A stretch of DNA of 64,000 nt from Prochlorococcus sp. AG-402-I21 (GCA_003216955.1 QCHZ01000001.1:224692-288691); one strand, 5' to 3'; shown: positions 10,401-19,189, numbered from the stretch's first letter. A program made the numbers and translations. The notes: generated by a model from the letters alone, not told the origin.

Positions 10401-11219
10401 AATTTTCCAAGAGGTCCTATAGCAGGGACTTGTCTTCATAAAATACTTGAAAGAATAAATTTTAGTGATATTGAAAATCATATAAAAGTTTCATCGATAA
10501 TAGAAGAAGAATTAAATATAGTTAATATAAGTAAATCATTTATTGAACCAATTAGAATTTTATTAAAGAGAATTGCATATATCCCCTTAGGTGGTCCTTT
10601 AGGTAAATTTAAAATGAAAAATTTAAATTCTAATTGCTCTATCAAAGAATTAAAATTTGATATTCCAATTTGTCATGAAGTTAATCCAATTAATACTCTC
10701 GATTTATCATCAATATTTAGAGAAGATGTCCAAAATAAATATGGCTCGGATTATATAAATAAACTGATGAATCTCAATATCCATAGCAGCGGTTTCCTGA
10801 CCGGTTCCATAGACCAAGTTTTTGCAGACAATCCAAATCATGAAATTGCTAAATGGTGGGTTTTAGATTGGAAAAGTAACTGGATAGGAAGTCCTCTATC
10901 AAAAGAGGATAGTTTTTCTTGTGGTCCCTCAAATTATTCAACTTCCAGAATGGATGAAGAAATGTACCATCATCACTATCCACTACAAGCACATATATAT
11001 TTACTTGCTTTACACAGATTTTTAAATTGGAGACTCCCTAACTACTCACCTCAAAAACATCTTGGTGGTTACATTTACGTGTTTTTGAGAGGACTTCCAG
11101 ATAAAAGTGATTTAGAAGAAAAGAATTCTCCTCAAACAACTCCAGGCTTAATCGTCGAACCTGCGCCTATTGAAAGGATTAAAAAATTAGATTTATTGAT
11201 TAAAGGGCAACATAAATGA
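7434..11219 (+). CDS. recB: Exodeoxyribonuclease V beta subunit RecB
   Basis: A 1261-residue UvrD-type helicase with a C-terminal nuclease, slightly longer than E. coli RecB. Walker A is ASAGTGKT (about 23-30), motif Ia includes VVSFTEATASEIKARI, Walker B is LIDEFQDTDPVQL (about 412-420), and the later helicase motifs ITIHKSKGLQFKIVICPY and AYVAFTRAKKQL are intact. The nuclease core is also present: a GTCLHKILE block, VLDWKSNW near 1141-1149 and the QAHIYLLALHRF (QxxxY-type) helix near 1183. Both helicase and nuclease therefore look functional. The stop codon overlaps the recD start as ATGA. RecB supplies the 3'-5' motor, the nuclease and RecA loading in the complex. Confidence 0.96.
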   Translation: MSNIELFQANRYPLTNGMRLIEASAGTGKTFSLSHLVLRLLTEQEYSINEILVVSFTEATASEIKARIIERLILALKIIESIHTNVKQYQIDNVLKEWVELNITSKEKALYIASLLLEALERIDNADITTIHGFCSKTLRREAIENGNNLNPTIEKDSESLINEIVEEYWKKEILEIEISELKGIFKTNFNRNNLIQVLSSLDNDPNNIFKQTFNDLKIEESLSDQLKNYIETLWIEFTTIWERKGKELEDGFIEIARDLRSQGITDTKPYSSKPRKNRYEILSNWIEEYKEKKRPSYEDIQNQTLINKYFHPKNIYQLDMKYKIDSCTKDMKSILEIIGDLYDSPGEFVWEHALLWTKRELEKRKSKTGWINYSDLLKLLDPKNVNNNEIKNKVNSNNIYKNLKLRYKVALIDEFQDTDPVQLRLLKEAFGNRSKHLFLMIGDPKQAIYSFRGGSLNTYMKAREACDRIHLMNANYRSTKPLILILNKIFLDGLIRSNLSTQELNPCSQEEPLKLNGIKQPFKIINLIDNHQKEKKQKIKLESKSKIEDKIPKLIGSYLLELLSNNPKDLNPSDICILVNRHDQAKNIHSYLSQVKIPSQLLSNENIFTREGAQILQIFINCIVSPYNQQKLALLACSELMQWGKEKLNESKINGDFDSLSSKFYELAKLFPKIGLLGCLSNFLEGKSIADLSHRGTLLGDLYQSSQLVDEQIHRQKFNALRASQWLSKQRFQTIEPIPEEYQPNSAISNSSINIITIHKSKGLQFKIVICPYLWQKPPDKKSYLWKDNHDLLISKKYKWHKKYSSYQDFIRKESLNEAERLAYVAFTRAKKQLIILWAKAAGQEGNPLSGFLFGSDSINLKIEDHTKEMMEKSFKKRGLKVDIQDIKDIETNKTWTQPKSEIKLSLGPIPNHKFENSWGRYSFSKWITQKNEESILKDFSDELNEDHEFKDEIQNLSLQKTVQVSIEEDKIINRLEDQRWSKDSPIGNFPRGPIAGTCLHKILERINFSDIENHIKVSSIIEEELNIVNISKSFIEPIRILLKRIAYIPLGGPLGKFKMKNLNSNCSIKELKFDIPICHEVNPINTLDLSSIFREDVQNKYGSDYINKLMNLNIHSSGFLTGSIDQVFADNPNHEIAKWWVLDWKSNWIGSPLSKEDSFSCGPSNYSTSRMDEEMYHHHYPLQAHIYLLALHRFLNWRLPNYSPQKHLGGYIYVFLRGLPDKSDLEEKNSPQTTPGLIVEPAPIERIKKLDLLIKGQHK

Positions 11220-12937
11220 GAGAACCCTTGAATAAAATTTTTTCAACTGATTTAAATAAATCATTATTAGCTACACTAATTCGCTATTTCCCACCAATAG
11301 AATTTAATGAAGCTTTAATTGATGTCGTAAATGTATTAATGGATGGGTTATCAAGAGGTGATATTTATATAGACATTAAGGAAAATCCTAAAAATCTGGA
11401 ACTTAGATATAAAGGTTGGCCCAGCTATCATATGAAAGCCTTATTAGATAGTGGGTGGACTAAAGGAGATAATTCCCCAATAGTTTTAAATGAGAATGTG
11501 ATTAGTTGGCGTCGAACCCACAATGAGATAGTTGAGACCATTCAAAAAATACTTTTAAGGAATCAAGCCATTAATCATCTATCTAAAGAATTGCCTGTTC
11601 CAATTGATGCAAAAAATCTAGAGCATCTAAATATTCAACAAAGAGAGGCTGTTAACCTTGTTAACAGTCAACAGATCATCTTATTAAGTGGTGGCCCAGG
11701 GACAGGCAAGACTAGTACCATCCTTCAAATGCTTTTGCAAGCACTAACAAGAAATCCTACTCTTGATATTGCAATGGCTGCACCAACAGGGAAAGCCGCA
11801 AAAAAATTAAAAGATACTATTCAGGCGGGTATTGAAGATTTTGAAGATCATATTAAGGTGAAGCTTTCTAATATTCCTTCTAAAACATTACATAAATGGC
11901 TAGAGGCAGGACCAAATGGCTTCAGAAGAAACTCACGACGTCTATTAAAATTAGATCTAATAATCATAGATGAGATGTCAATGGTTGACTTGTCAACCAT
12001 TAATGGATTACTCGATGCATTAACAAAATCATGTCAAATAATCTTAGTAGGTGATCCTGACCAATTATTACCAATAGGAAGTGGTGGTATATGGCAAATT
12101 TTGCAAGAAAAAGCAACGAAAGCAAACTTTAAATCAAACTCAGTCAAACTTATAAAGTCATACCGAAACCAAGGAGATATCGCTTTATTGAGAAATACTC
12201 TAAAAGATGATGGAGTAGATGCCTTTTGGCACCTCCTTTCAATGCAAGAAGATTCATCAAATGTAAGTCAGTACCTTTCACTCCTAAAAAATATTCCAGA
12301 TCCCGTAGTAAGGACTCTTATCAACTATAGAAAGAAGCTTACAAAGTTAACAGAAAATTGTATTAATTATATTCCTAATGAAGCATGGCAATCAAGCATG
12401 ATTGAGGTATCACAATCAGTTGAGATGCTAAATCTCTTTAAATTCATAGAAAATCTTCTTATACTTTGTCCGCAAATATACGGACCCTGGGGTGTAAAAA
12501 AAATCCACGAGTTACTTTTAGGAACCAGATTTGAGAAGGAAGTACACAAGTGGGGAGAGGGAACACCAATCATGGCAAAAAGTAATCAACCTGAAATAGG
12601 TTTAGCAAATGGAGACGTTGGGATAATTATTGGCAACGGCGAGAAAAGACGTTTTTTATTTAATGTCTTTTCTGAGGAACAAAGACTTGTAACTCGATTA
12701 ATAAATCCATCAAGAGTAAATATGTATGATCCAGCATATGCAATGACAATTCATAAAGCACAGGGGAGTGAAGCTGATCAAGTTCTTTTACTTTGGCCAA
12801 GCACCTCAAAAGTTTCAGAAGAAAATAGTTTCAAAAAATTTTATTCTGATGATTATGAAAGAAGAATGCTTTACACAGCAATAACACGTGCAAAAAAACA
12901 ATTACTGGTAATAACCAATAAAGAAGAAGACTTTTAA
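11216..12937 (+). CDS. recD: Exodeoxyribonuclease V alpha subunit RecD
   Basis: A 573-residue SF1B helicase with Walker A GGPGTGKTS (about 158-166), Walker B LIIIDEMSMVDL (about 247-257), the GDPDQLLPIGSG motif III and the late YAMTIHKAQGSEADQV motif V and AITRAKKQL motif VI. RecD is the 5'-3' motor of RecBCD. The length agrees with E. coli RecD (about 608). The start ATG overlaps the recB stop by four bases, which couples translation. The ORF stays intact through two short inverted repeats listed separately. No frameshift is seen. Confidence 0.95.
   Translation: MREPLNKIFSTDLNKSLLATLIRYFPPIEFNEALIDVVNVLMDGLSRGDIYIDIKENPKNLELRYKGWPSYHMKALLDSGWTKGDNSPIVLNENVISWRRTHNEIVETIQKILLRNQAINHLSKELPVPIDAKNLEHLNIQQREAVNLVNSQQIILLSGGPGTGKTSTILQMLLQALTRNPTLDIAMAAPTGKAAKKLKDTIQAGIEDFEDHIKVKLSNIPSKTLHKWLEAGPNGFRRNSRRLLKLDLIIIDEMSMVDLSTINGLLDALTKSCQIILVGDPDQLLPIGSGGIWQILQEKATKANFKSNSVKLIKSYRNQGDIALLRNTLKDDGVDAFWHLLSMQEDSSNVSQYLSLLKNIPDPVVRTLINYRKKLTKLTENCINYIPNEAWQSSMIEVSQSVEMLNLFKFIENLLILCPQIYGPWGVKKIHELLLGTRFEKEVHKWGEGTPIMAKSNQPEIGLANGDVGIIIGNGEKRRFLFNVFSEEQRLVTRLINPSRVNMYDPAYAMTIHKAQGSEADQVLLLWPSTSKVSEENSFKKFYSDDYERRMLYTAITRAKKQLLVITNKEEDF
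11980..12001. repeat. 22-base near-perfect palindrome inside recD
   Basis: The sequence AATGGTTGAC, a TT spacer and then GTCAACCATT form two perfect 10-base arms. It lies in the codons for the Walker B region of RecD. A second inverted repeat with 8-base arms and a 3-base loop (CTGTTAAC / GTTAACAG) lies at 11649-11667, just ahead of the Walker A codons. A 10-base-arm repeat is about what chance would yield once in a window this size, so I report it as structure only, without a role. Confidence 0.6.
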
Positions 12938-13042
12938 AGATGTGGTCAACTTATTCCTAAAAGGATTTTTGAGATGATAAAGTGAAATTTATATCCCTTT
13001 AACAAGGCGAGTCAGCAAAGCACGGTTATACACCGATCGGAA

Positions 13043-13076
13043 GTTGTCTGCCTAATTTGAAGGACAAAAAGGCAAC
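13043..13076 (+). promoter_or_regulatory. Possible stem-loop in the leader of the DEAD-box helicase gene
   Basis: The 148-base gap before the helicase gene ends in a possible hairpin. GTTG plus GCCT (13043-13046 and 13050-13053, with a TCT bulge) can pair with AGGCAAC at 13070-13076, nine bases ahead of the ATG. An alternative TTGTC/GACAA stem uses the same bases. An AAGGA that could serve as a ribosome binding site lies in the loop. Leaders of cold-induced helicases are often structured, but this one is weak and unproven. Confidence 0.25.
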
Positions 13077-13085
13077 CATTATTAG

Positions 13086-14852
13086 ATGACAAATAAAAAT
13101 CCACATGAGGATTCCTCATGTCCAGTAGAACAAGATGTTCTCGGGGAATCTACTGAGGAAATATTGGATGAAGGTGATCAAAATTTAGAAAATGGCTTTT
13201 CTGAATTTAATTTTAGTGATGAACTAATTCAAACAATCTCTGATCAAGGCTACTCATCACCCACTCCTATTCAAAAAGCTGCAATTCCTGAATTACTTCT
13301 TGGTAGAGATTTAGTTGGACAAGCTCAAACTGGTACAGGTAAAACAGCTGCATTTGCATTGCCAATACTTGAAAGGCTGAAAAAGAATGTTGGACATCCA
13401 CAAGTTTTAGTTCTAGCTCCAACTCGCGAGTTGGCTATGCAAGTAGCTGAATCATTTCGCACATATTCCGCAGGTCATCCGCATTTTAAAGTACTCGCAA
13501 TATATGGAGGCTCTGATTTCAGAAATCAAATCAACACTCTCAGGAGGGGAGTTGATGTGGTTGTGGGGACTCCTGGGCGAGTCATGGATCATATGCGTCA
13601 AAAGACTCTCAATACAAGTCATCTAAGTTGTTTAGTTCTAGATGAAGCTGATGAGATGTTAAGGATGGGATTCATTGATGATGTTGAGTGGATATTAGAA
13701 CAATTGCCAGAAGAGAGACAACTAGTTTTATTCTCAGCGACGATGCCATCTGAGATAAGAAGATTATCAAAAAAATATTTAAATAGTCCTGCAGAAATAA
13801 CTATAAAAGCAACTGAATTGAAGGAAAGACTTATCAGGCAAAGATATATAAGTGTTCAAAATATTTATAAAGTTAATGCACTTCAAAGAGTACTTGAAGC
13901 TGTATCAGAAGAAGGAGTAATAATATTTGCTAGAACAAAAGCTATTACAATTGTAGTAGCTGAAAAATTAGAATCATATGGATATAATGTAGCTGTTTTA
14001 AATGGAGATATTCCTCAAAATCAAAGAGAAAGAACTGTTGAAAGATTAAGACAGGGTTCTATCAATATTTTAGTAGCTACAGATGTCGCAGCAAGAGGCC
14101 TAGATGTGGATCGAATTGGTTTAGTAATAAATTATGATATGCCATTTGATCGCGAAGCGTATGTTCATAGAATTGGCAGGACTGGTCGTGCGGGAAGGAA
14201 TGGTGAAGCTATTCTTTTTGTTAATCCAAGAGAGAGATCATTTTTAAGTAATCTTGAAAGAGCTGTAGGTCAACCGATTGAAAAAATGGATATTCCAGAC
14301 AATGAACTTATCAATAGCAACCGAATTGAAAAGCTACAAGCAAAATTAATAAAAGCAGCCTCAACGGAAAGAGATAACCCAGAAGAGGCAAATATTTTAG
14401 AAGAATTAATAAAAAATGTTGAAAAAGAATTAGATATAGATCCAAAAGATTTAGCACTTGCAGCATTAAATTTAGCAGTTGGTTTTAATGCACTCCTTGA
14501 GAATGGGAATGAGGATTGGATTAGGCAATCAGCTCAAAGAAACACAAGAAATGATCGACGAGACAATAAATTCAAACAACGTCGAAGAGGTGATTTTGAT
14601 AACAACAGACTTGAAGATCAGATGGATAGATTCAGGGTTGAAGTTGGGCACCGAGATAGAGTTAAGCCTGGGAATCTAGTTGGAGCAATTGCAAACGAAG
14701 CGGGACTAAAAGGGAGATCTATAGGCAGAATAAGAATATTTGAAAACTACAGCCTAGTAGATTTACCAAAACAAATGCCTGATAATGTTTTTCAAGCTCT
14801 AAAGAAAGTTAAAGTAATGAATAGAGAATTACAGATAAACAGAGCTGACTGA
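13086..14852 (+). CDS. deaD: DEAD-box ATP-dependent RNA helicase (CsdA/DeaD type)
   Basis: A 588-residue cytoplasmic RNA helicase. After an acidic N-terminus come the Q motif (SSPTPIQKAAIP), Walker A AQTGTGKT (about 79-86), PTRELAMQ, DEAD (about 186-189), SAT (about 218) and HRIGRTGRAGR (about 361-371). A basic, Arg-rich linker is followed by a C-terminal DbpA-type RNA-binding domain (about 505-575, VGAIANEAGLKGRSIGRIRI). That domain points to the CsdA/DeaD subgroup, which remodels rRNA and mRNA structure and is commonly cold-induced in cyanobacteria (as CrhR is). The gene follows recD after a 148-base leader, so it likely has its own promoter. Confidence 0.95.
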   Translation: MTNKNPHEDSSCPVEQDVLGESTEEILDEGDQNLENGFSEFNFSDELIQTISDQGYSSPTPIQKAAIPELLLGRDLVGQAQTGTGKTAAFALPILERLKKNVGHPQVLVLAPTRELAMQVAESFRTYSAGHPHFKVLAIYGGSDFRNQINTLRRGVDVVVGTPGRVMDHMRQKTLNTSHLSCLVLDEADEMLRMGFIDDVEWILEQLPEERQLVLFSATMPSEIRRLSKKYLNSPAEITIKATELKERLIRQRYISVQNIYKVNALQRVLEAVSEEGVIIFARTKAITIVVAEKLESYGYNVAVLNGDIPQNQRERTVERLRQGSINILVATDVAARGLDVDRIGLVINYDMPFDREAYVHRIGRTGRAGRNGEAILFVNPRERSFLSNLERAVGQPIEKMDIPDNELINSNRIEKLQAKLIKAASTERDNPEEANILEELIKNVEKELDIDPKDLALAALNLAVGFNALLENGNEDWIRQSAQRNTRNDRRDNKFKQRRRGDFDNNRLEDQMDRFRVEVGHRDRVKPGNLVGAIANEAGLKGRSIGRIRIFENYSLVDLPKQMPDNVFQALKKVKVMNRELQINRAD

Positions 14853-14872
14853 TAGAAAAAACCATCAATAAG

Positions 14873-15157
14873 ATGCTTAGTAGATTATTATTCAGCAGCA
14901 TTATCACATTTCTTCTCTTAGATGTGGGTATAAATTTGGAAGCTCAGGGGAAAGAAATTAGTACTAAAAATAGTCTTATTAATAAATTCTGTATTGCGAC
15001 ATTAAAATCAAAACTTGATCTCAAGAATAAACAAAATTTAAATGAAATTAGTGATTTTACATGTGAATGTTTTTTTAAAAAATATAATTCTGGTAATTCT
15101 TTGAAGAGCTCTCGTGATTACTGTAGAGACAAAGCTTCTGAGAAATATAATCTCTAG
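14873..15157 (+). CDS. Small exported protein with four cysteines, unknown function
   Basis: A 94-residue protein with a hydrophobic N-terminal segment (about 4-20) that looks like a signal peptide, probably cut near residue 24. The remaining part is about 70 residues with Cys at 40, 64, 66 and 84, including a TCECFF motif. The even number and spacing suggest disulfides or a metal site in the periplasm, which is inference. It starts 20 bases after the helicase gene and stops 20 bases before an ABC exporter, so co-transcription is likely. I do not recognise the family. Confidence 0.75.
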   Translation: MLSRLLFSSIITFLLLDVGINLEAQGKEISTKNSLINKFCIATLKSKLDLKNKQNLNEISDFTCECFFKKYNSGNSLKSSRDYCRDKASEKYNL

Positions 15158-15177
15158 AAGAAAACAATCTAAATCAA

Positions 15178-16968
15178 ATGTACACATCGAATTCAAAAAT
15201 AAATAAAAGTCCAATAGTAAGACTTTTAAGCAATCTTAAAAGTCAGAAGCGTTTGATTTATTCAGCAATCTCTTGCTCTATTTTAAATAAATTTTTTGAT
15301 CTTGCACCACCTGTATTAATTGGCATATCTGTTGATGTAGTAGTAAGAAAAGAAAGTTCATGGCTAGGTTCAATTGGCTTTAATACTGTCCCGCAGCAGT
15401 TAATTGTACTTGCAATAATTTCATTTTTAGTTTGGACAGCTGAATCATTTTTTGAATATTTATATGGATTGTTATGGAGAAATTTAGCTCAGAAGACACA
15501 GCACTATTTAAGAATCAAAGCATATGACCATTTACAAAAATTAGAGATGACATTCTTCGAATCAGATAATACAGGAAGGCTTATGACTGTACTAAATGAC
15601 GATATCAATCAACTAGAAAGATTCTTGGATGAAGGAGCTAATAAAATTATTCAACTAATAATTACTGTTTTTATTGTTGGTGGGGCAATGATTTTATTAG
15701 CTCCCGGCATCGCACTGCTAGCATTCATACCTATTCCATTTATTCTTTGGGGTTCGATTAATTTTCAGAAGAACTTAGCTCCTCGTTACCGTGAAGTCAG
15801 AGACAAAGCTGGAGATCTTGCCTCGAGACTTAATAATAATCTCAGTGGAATGCTTACTATTAAAAGTTTCGCTACTGAGGATTGGGAACTTGAAAGATTA
15901 AGACTAGATAGCAATTCATATCAAGAAAGCAATAGAAAGGCAATCAAGTTATCAGCGGCATTTATACCATTAATTAGATTCGCAATCCTATTTGCTTTCC
16001 TTGCAATATTAATTGCTGGAGGCTTCCAAACGTGGAAAGGATTCATGCCAGTGGGAACTTATAGTTTTTTAGTCTTTATTACTCAAAGATTATTATGGCC
16101 CTTAACTACATTAGGGCATATTTTGGACGATTATCAAAGATCAATGGCCTCAACAAATAGAGTTTTAGATTTAATAGATACTCCAATAAAAATCAAAACT
16201 GGAAAAATCAAATTTGATCCTAATAGTGTTCAAGGTGAAATCAAATTTAAAAATATTGACTTTACGTATAAAGGTCGAGCTAAAGTTATCAAAAACTTTA
16301 ATTTAAATATTAGTCCGGGCAAGAAAATAGGCATTGTAGGTGCTACCGGCTCTGGGAAAAGTACACTTGTAAAACTATTATTAAGGCTATATAAAATCAG
16401 CAAAGGTTCAATAGAAATTGATGGAAACTCAATTGAATCATTGGATTTAAAAAGTCTAAGACGATGCATTGCATTAGTAAGCCAGGAAACATATTTATTC
16501 CAAGGCACAATTGAAGAAAATATTTCTTATGGATCACAAAATATTGATAAGGCAAAAATTAAAAATGCTGCAGACATTGCCGAAGCAACTGAATTTATTA
16601 ATCAACTGCCTGAAGGGCTAAAAACAATAGTGGGAGAAAGAGGACAAAAGTTATCTGGTGGACAAAGACAAAGAATTGCTATTGCAAGGGCAATATTAAA
16701 GAATGCTCCAATATTAATATTAGATGAGGCAACAGCATCTGTAGATAATGAAACTGAAGCCGCGATTCAAAGGTCTCTAAAAAAGATAACAAATAGTTGT
16801 ACTACAATTGTTATTGCACACCGTTTAAGCACAGTAATAGATGCTGATGAAATTATAGTTTTAGATAAAGGTAAAATAATAGAGAAAGGAACACATTTGT
16901 CACTTCTAAAAAATAAAGATTTCTATTACTCCCTTTGGAAAATTCAAGCTGGTGAAAATTATACTTAA
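15178..16968 (+). CDS. ABC exporter, fused permease and ATPase (MsbA/MDR-like)
   Basis: A 596-residue half-transporter that must dimerise. The membrane domain (about 20-330) has roughly six hydrophobic segments. The ATPase domain carries Walker A GATGSGKST (about 388-396), the Q-loop VSQETYLFQGTIEENI, the signature LSGGQRQR (about 492-499), Walker B ILILDEATASVD and the H-loop VIAHRLST. The family exports lipids, peptides or drugs across the inner membrane; the substrate is not readable from the sequence. It follows the small exported Cys protein by 20 bases and converges on the psbP-like gene with a one-base gap. Confidence 0.93.
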   Translation: MYTSNSKINKSPIVRLLSNLKSQKRLIYSAISCSILNKFFDLAPPVLIGISVDVVVRKESSWLGSIGFNTVPQQLIVLAIISFLVWTAESFFEYLYGLLWRNLAQKTQHYLRIKAYDHLQKLEMTFFESDNTGRLMTVLNDDINQLERFLDEGANKIIQLIITVFIVGGAMILLAPGIALLAFIPIPFILWGSINFQKNLAPRYREVRDKAGDLASRLNNNLSGMLTIKSFATEDWELERLRLDSNSYQESNRKAIKLSAAFIPLIRFAILFAFLAILIAGGFQTWKGFMPVGTYSFLVFITQRLLWPLTTLGHILDDYQRSMASTNRVLDLIDTPIKIKTGKIKFDPNSVQGEIKFKNIDFTYKGRAKVIKNFNLNISPGKKIGIVGATGSGKSTLVKLLLRLYKISKGSIEIDGNSIESLDLKSLRRCIALVSQETYLFQGTIEENISYGSQNIDKAKIKNAADIAEATEFINQLPEGLKTIVGERGQKLSGGQRQRIAIARAILKNAPILILDEATASVDNETEAAIQRSLKKITNSCTTIVIAHRLSTVIDADEIIVLDKGKIIEKGTHLSLLKNKDFYYSLWKIQAGENYT

Positions 16969-16969
16969 A

Positions 16970-17515
16970 TTATATAAAAAAAGTAAAAGAAGTAACTACT
17001 CTTTTAAACGTATCTTGCATTTTTGACCAGCGTTGTTCACTAGTGCTGGCAGCAAGTGTATACAAATAACCTCTATCGACAACAACTGTGGCGATTTCAT
17101 GCCTATTGTTTTCTTTTAAATTAACAGAGTATTCAAGATCATAGAATTTGCGTTCATCAACTTCTCTCTCTGAGGCATCAATTAATTGAATAGGGTTATC
17201 ACTGTTTTTTTCACCGAAAAGTCTTAGTCCTACAGCATCCGCACCACCCAAATCATCTAAATCCACTTCATTTTCCAATTTAGAAATAACAAGACTGAGA
17301 GTTTCATCGGAATTTATTAAGTCATGGTAAACAACCTCTGGTCCATTATCGACAGCCACTCTCGTCCATCCTGTTGGGAAAAGAAAACCATATAGTCCAT
17401 CTTGACTTTTAAAAGGTTCCAACCCTGCTGCTCCCCCTGTAGAACAGGCTCCAAGGGTCAAGACCAACGCTATAGCCAAAAAGGATTTAAAAGATGTTTG
17501 AAAAAATTTGATCAT
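16970..17515 (-). CDS. psbP: PsbP-like lipoprotein of photosystem II (CyanoP type)
   Basis: A protein of about 181 residues from the ATG at 17515. An upstream in-frame ATG at 17548 would add 11 residues ahead of the signal peptide, so I prefer the inner start. The N-terminus is a signal peptide ending in the lipobox LTLGAC, so the mature protein should be lipid-anchored on the lumenal side of the thylakoid membrane. The PsbP domain begins YGFLFPTGWTRVAVDNGPEVVYHD and ends with the SEQRWSKMQDTFKRVVTSF helix-strand. Cyanobacterial PsbP homologues associate with photosystem II but are not essential for oxygen evolution. It is convergent with the ABC exporter and divergent from recR. Confidence 0.88.
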   Translation of the reverse strand: MIKFFQTSFKSFLAIALVLTLGACSTGGAAGLEPFKSQDGLYGFLFPTGWTRVAVDNGPEVVYHDLINSDETLSLVISKLENEVDLDDLGGADAVGLRLFGEKNSDNPIQLIDASEREVDERKFYDLEYSVNLKENNRHEIATVVVDRGYLYTLAASTSEQRWSKMQDTFKRVVTSFTFFI

Positions 17516-17634
17516 TTGGGGGACGCAAGCATCACTATTTTGATACATTTCTAATTTAACTGACGGTAATCTTCTTTAAATTAGTGCAACCCAGATAAAA
17601 CTCTGACTACATTCAAGTTAATTGCTTCTGAACT

Positions 17635-18234
17635 CTGAGCGGCTTCACTAAACCATTATCAAAATTAATTGATCAGTTTGAGCAATTGCCTGGTATCGGC
17701 CCCAGAACTGCTCAAAGATTAGCTCTTCATCTTTTGCGTCAGCCAGAAGAGAAAATAAGATTGTTTTCAGAAGCCCTAGTTAATGCGAAAAGTCAAGTGG
17801 GTCAATGTAAGACATGCTTTCATTTAACTGCAGGAGAACAATGCGAAATTTGTTTAAACAAGGAAAGAAATCAAGAACTCATTTGCGTTGTTTCTGAGTC
17901 AAGAGATTTGCTTGCTCTTGAGCGCACTCGAGAGTTTAAGGGTCTTTATCATGTAATTGGTGGGTTAATTTCTCCGATGGATGGGATTGGACCCGAAATG
18001 CTTGAAATATCAAGTCTTATCAAAAGAGTCGATAAAGAAAATATCAAAGAAGTCATCCTTGCCCTTACACCAAGTATTGAGGGGGATACGACTAGTCTTT
18101 ATGTGGGTAGATTGTTAAAACCATTCACAAAAGTCACTCGTATTGCTTATGGACTTCCCGTTGGAAGTGAGTTGGAATATGCCGATGAGGTGACACTCTC
18201 GCGTGCTCTAGAAGGTCGTAGAGACTTAGATTAA
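17635..18234 (+). CDS. recR: Recombination mediator RecR, apparently starting at CTG
   Basis: RecR works with RecO and RecF to load RecA at gaps. The Cys4 zinc finger (CKTC and CEIC, about residues 58-73) and the Toprim domain ([28 protein letters not shown]) are present. A conventional start would only be TTG at 17686, which cuts into the conserved [13 protein letters not shown] helix-hairpin-helix and gives 182 residues. The frame remains open upstream to a stop at 17629. Reading from CTG at 17635 gives [16 protein letters not shown] followed by the conserved start of RecR, for 199 residues, the family length. The upstream part matches the usual RecR N-terminus in pattern, so I take CTG as the start; no ATG or GTG is available. 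Confidence 0.88.
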   Translation: MSGFTKPLSKLIDQFEQLPGIGPRTAQRLALHLLRQPEEKIRLFSEALVNAKSQVGQCKTCFHLTAGEQCEICLNKERNQELICVVSESRDLLALERTREFKGLYHVIGGLISPMDGIGPEMLEISSLIKRVDKENIKEVILALTPSIEGDTTSLYVGRLLKPFTKVTRIAYGLPVGSELEYADEVTLSRALEGRRDLD

Positions 18235-18245
18235 CAATCAAACAT

Positions 18246-19169
18246 ATGACAATAACAACAAGAAAAACAACAAAATTCAGTAGTTTCCTCCCGGAAGAGC
18301 GTTTACCTAATTGGATCAAGCCATCCATAGGTAATGCAAGTCAACTGGAAAAAGTTCAAAAGCTCGTAAAGGAAAACAGATTACATACGATCTGCGAAGA
18401 AGGTAGATGCCCGAACCGAGGTGAATGCTATGCCTCTGGTACGGCTACTTTTTTATTAGGGGGCTCAATATGTACAAGGAGCTGCGCCTTTTGCCAGGTA
18501 GAAAAAGGAAAGTCGCCCGAAAAAGTAAATATTTTTGAAGCAGAAAAAGTAGCAAATGCTGTTCAGATATTAAATCTCAGATATGTGGTATTAACCGCAG
18601 TAGCAAGAGATGATTTACCAGATCACGGTGCAAGTCTATTTACAACAACAATGGATGCAATTAGATCATTGAATCCTGGTGTCGCCATAGAGGTACTAAC
18701 ACCAGATTTCTGGGGTGGCAACAATAAGGACAATGTAAAAAAGCAAAGGGAGCGACTAAAGCTAGTTCTCTCCGCTAATCCTATTTGCTTCAACCATAAT
18801 CTTGAAACTGTCAAGAGACTTCAAAGAGAAGTCAGGAGAGGTGCTACTTACGAACATTCACTAAACCTTCTCAAATTTGCCAGAGAAATCGATCCAAAGA
18901 TTCCTACAAAATCAGGAATAATGCTTGGATTAGGAGAAAAATTTCATGAAATAATTCAAACACTTAAAGACCTTAGAGAAGTCGACTGTCAATATTTGAC
19001 TATTGGTCAATATTTACGACCATCTCTTGCTCACATTCCAGTTTCTCATTATTGGTCACCAACAAAATTCAATGATTTTGCTGAAATAGCAAAGGGATTA
19101 GGTTTTAAAAAAGTAAACAGCGGCCCTTTAGTCAGAAGCAGTTACCATGCAAATGACACATTAGATTAA
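18246..19169 (+). CDS. lipA: Lipoyl synthase
   Basis: A 307-residue radical-SAM enzyme that inserts two sulfurs into octanoyl groups on the E2 and H-protein lipoyl domains. The auxiliary cluster motif is C50-x4-C55-x5-C61. The radical-SAM motif is C76-x3-C80-x2-C83 (CTRSCAFC). The C-terminal [10 protein letters not shown], whose Ser ligates the auxiliary cluster, is also present. It begins 11 bases after recR on the same strand, so the two may be co-transcribed. Length and motifs are fully standard. Confidence 0.97.
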   Translation: MTITTRKTTKFSSFLPEERLPNWIKPSIGNASQLEKVQKLVKENRLHTICEEGRCPNRGECYASGTATFLLGGSICTRSCAFCQVEKGKSPEKVNIFEAEKVANAVQILNLRYVVLTAVARDDLPDHGASLFTTTMDAIRSLNPGVAIEVLTPDFWGGNNKDNVKKQRERLKLVLSANPICFNHNLETVKRLQREVRRGATYEHSLNLLKFAREIDPKIPTKSGIMLGLGEKFHEIIQTLKDLREVDCQYLTIGQYLRPSLAHIPVSHYWSPTKFNDFAEIAKGLGFKKVNSGPLVRSSYHANDTLD

Positions 19170-19189
19170 TCCCCTTAAATTATTTTTAG

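Noticed and set aside
11649..11667. 8-base-arm inverted repeat in recD as a possible regulatory site
   Set aside because: Repeats this short are expected by chance, and it codes for ordinary RecD residues ahead of Walker A.
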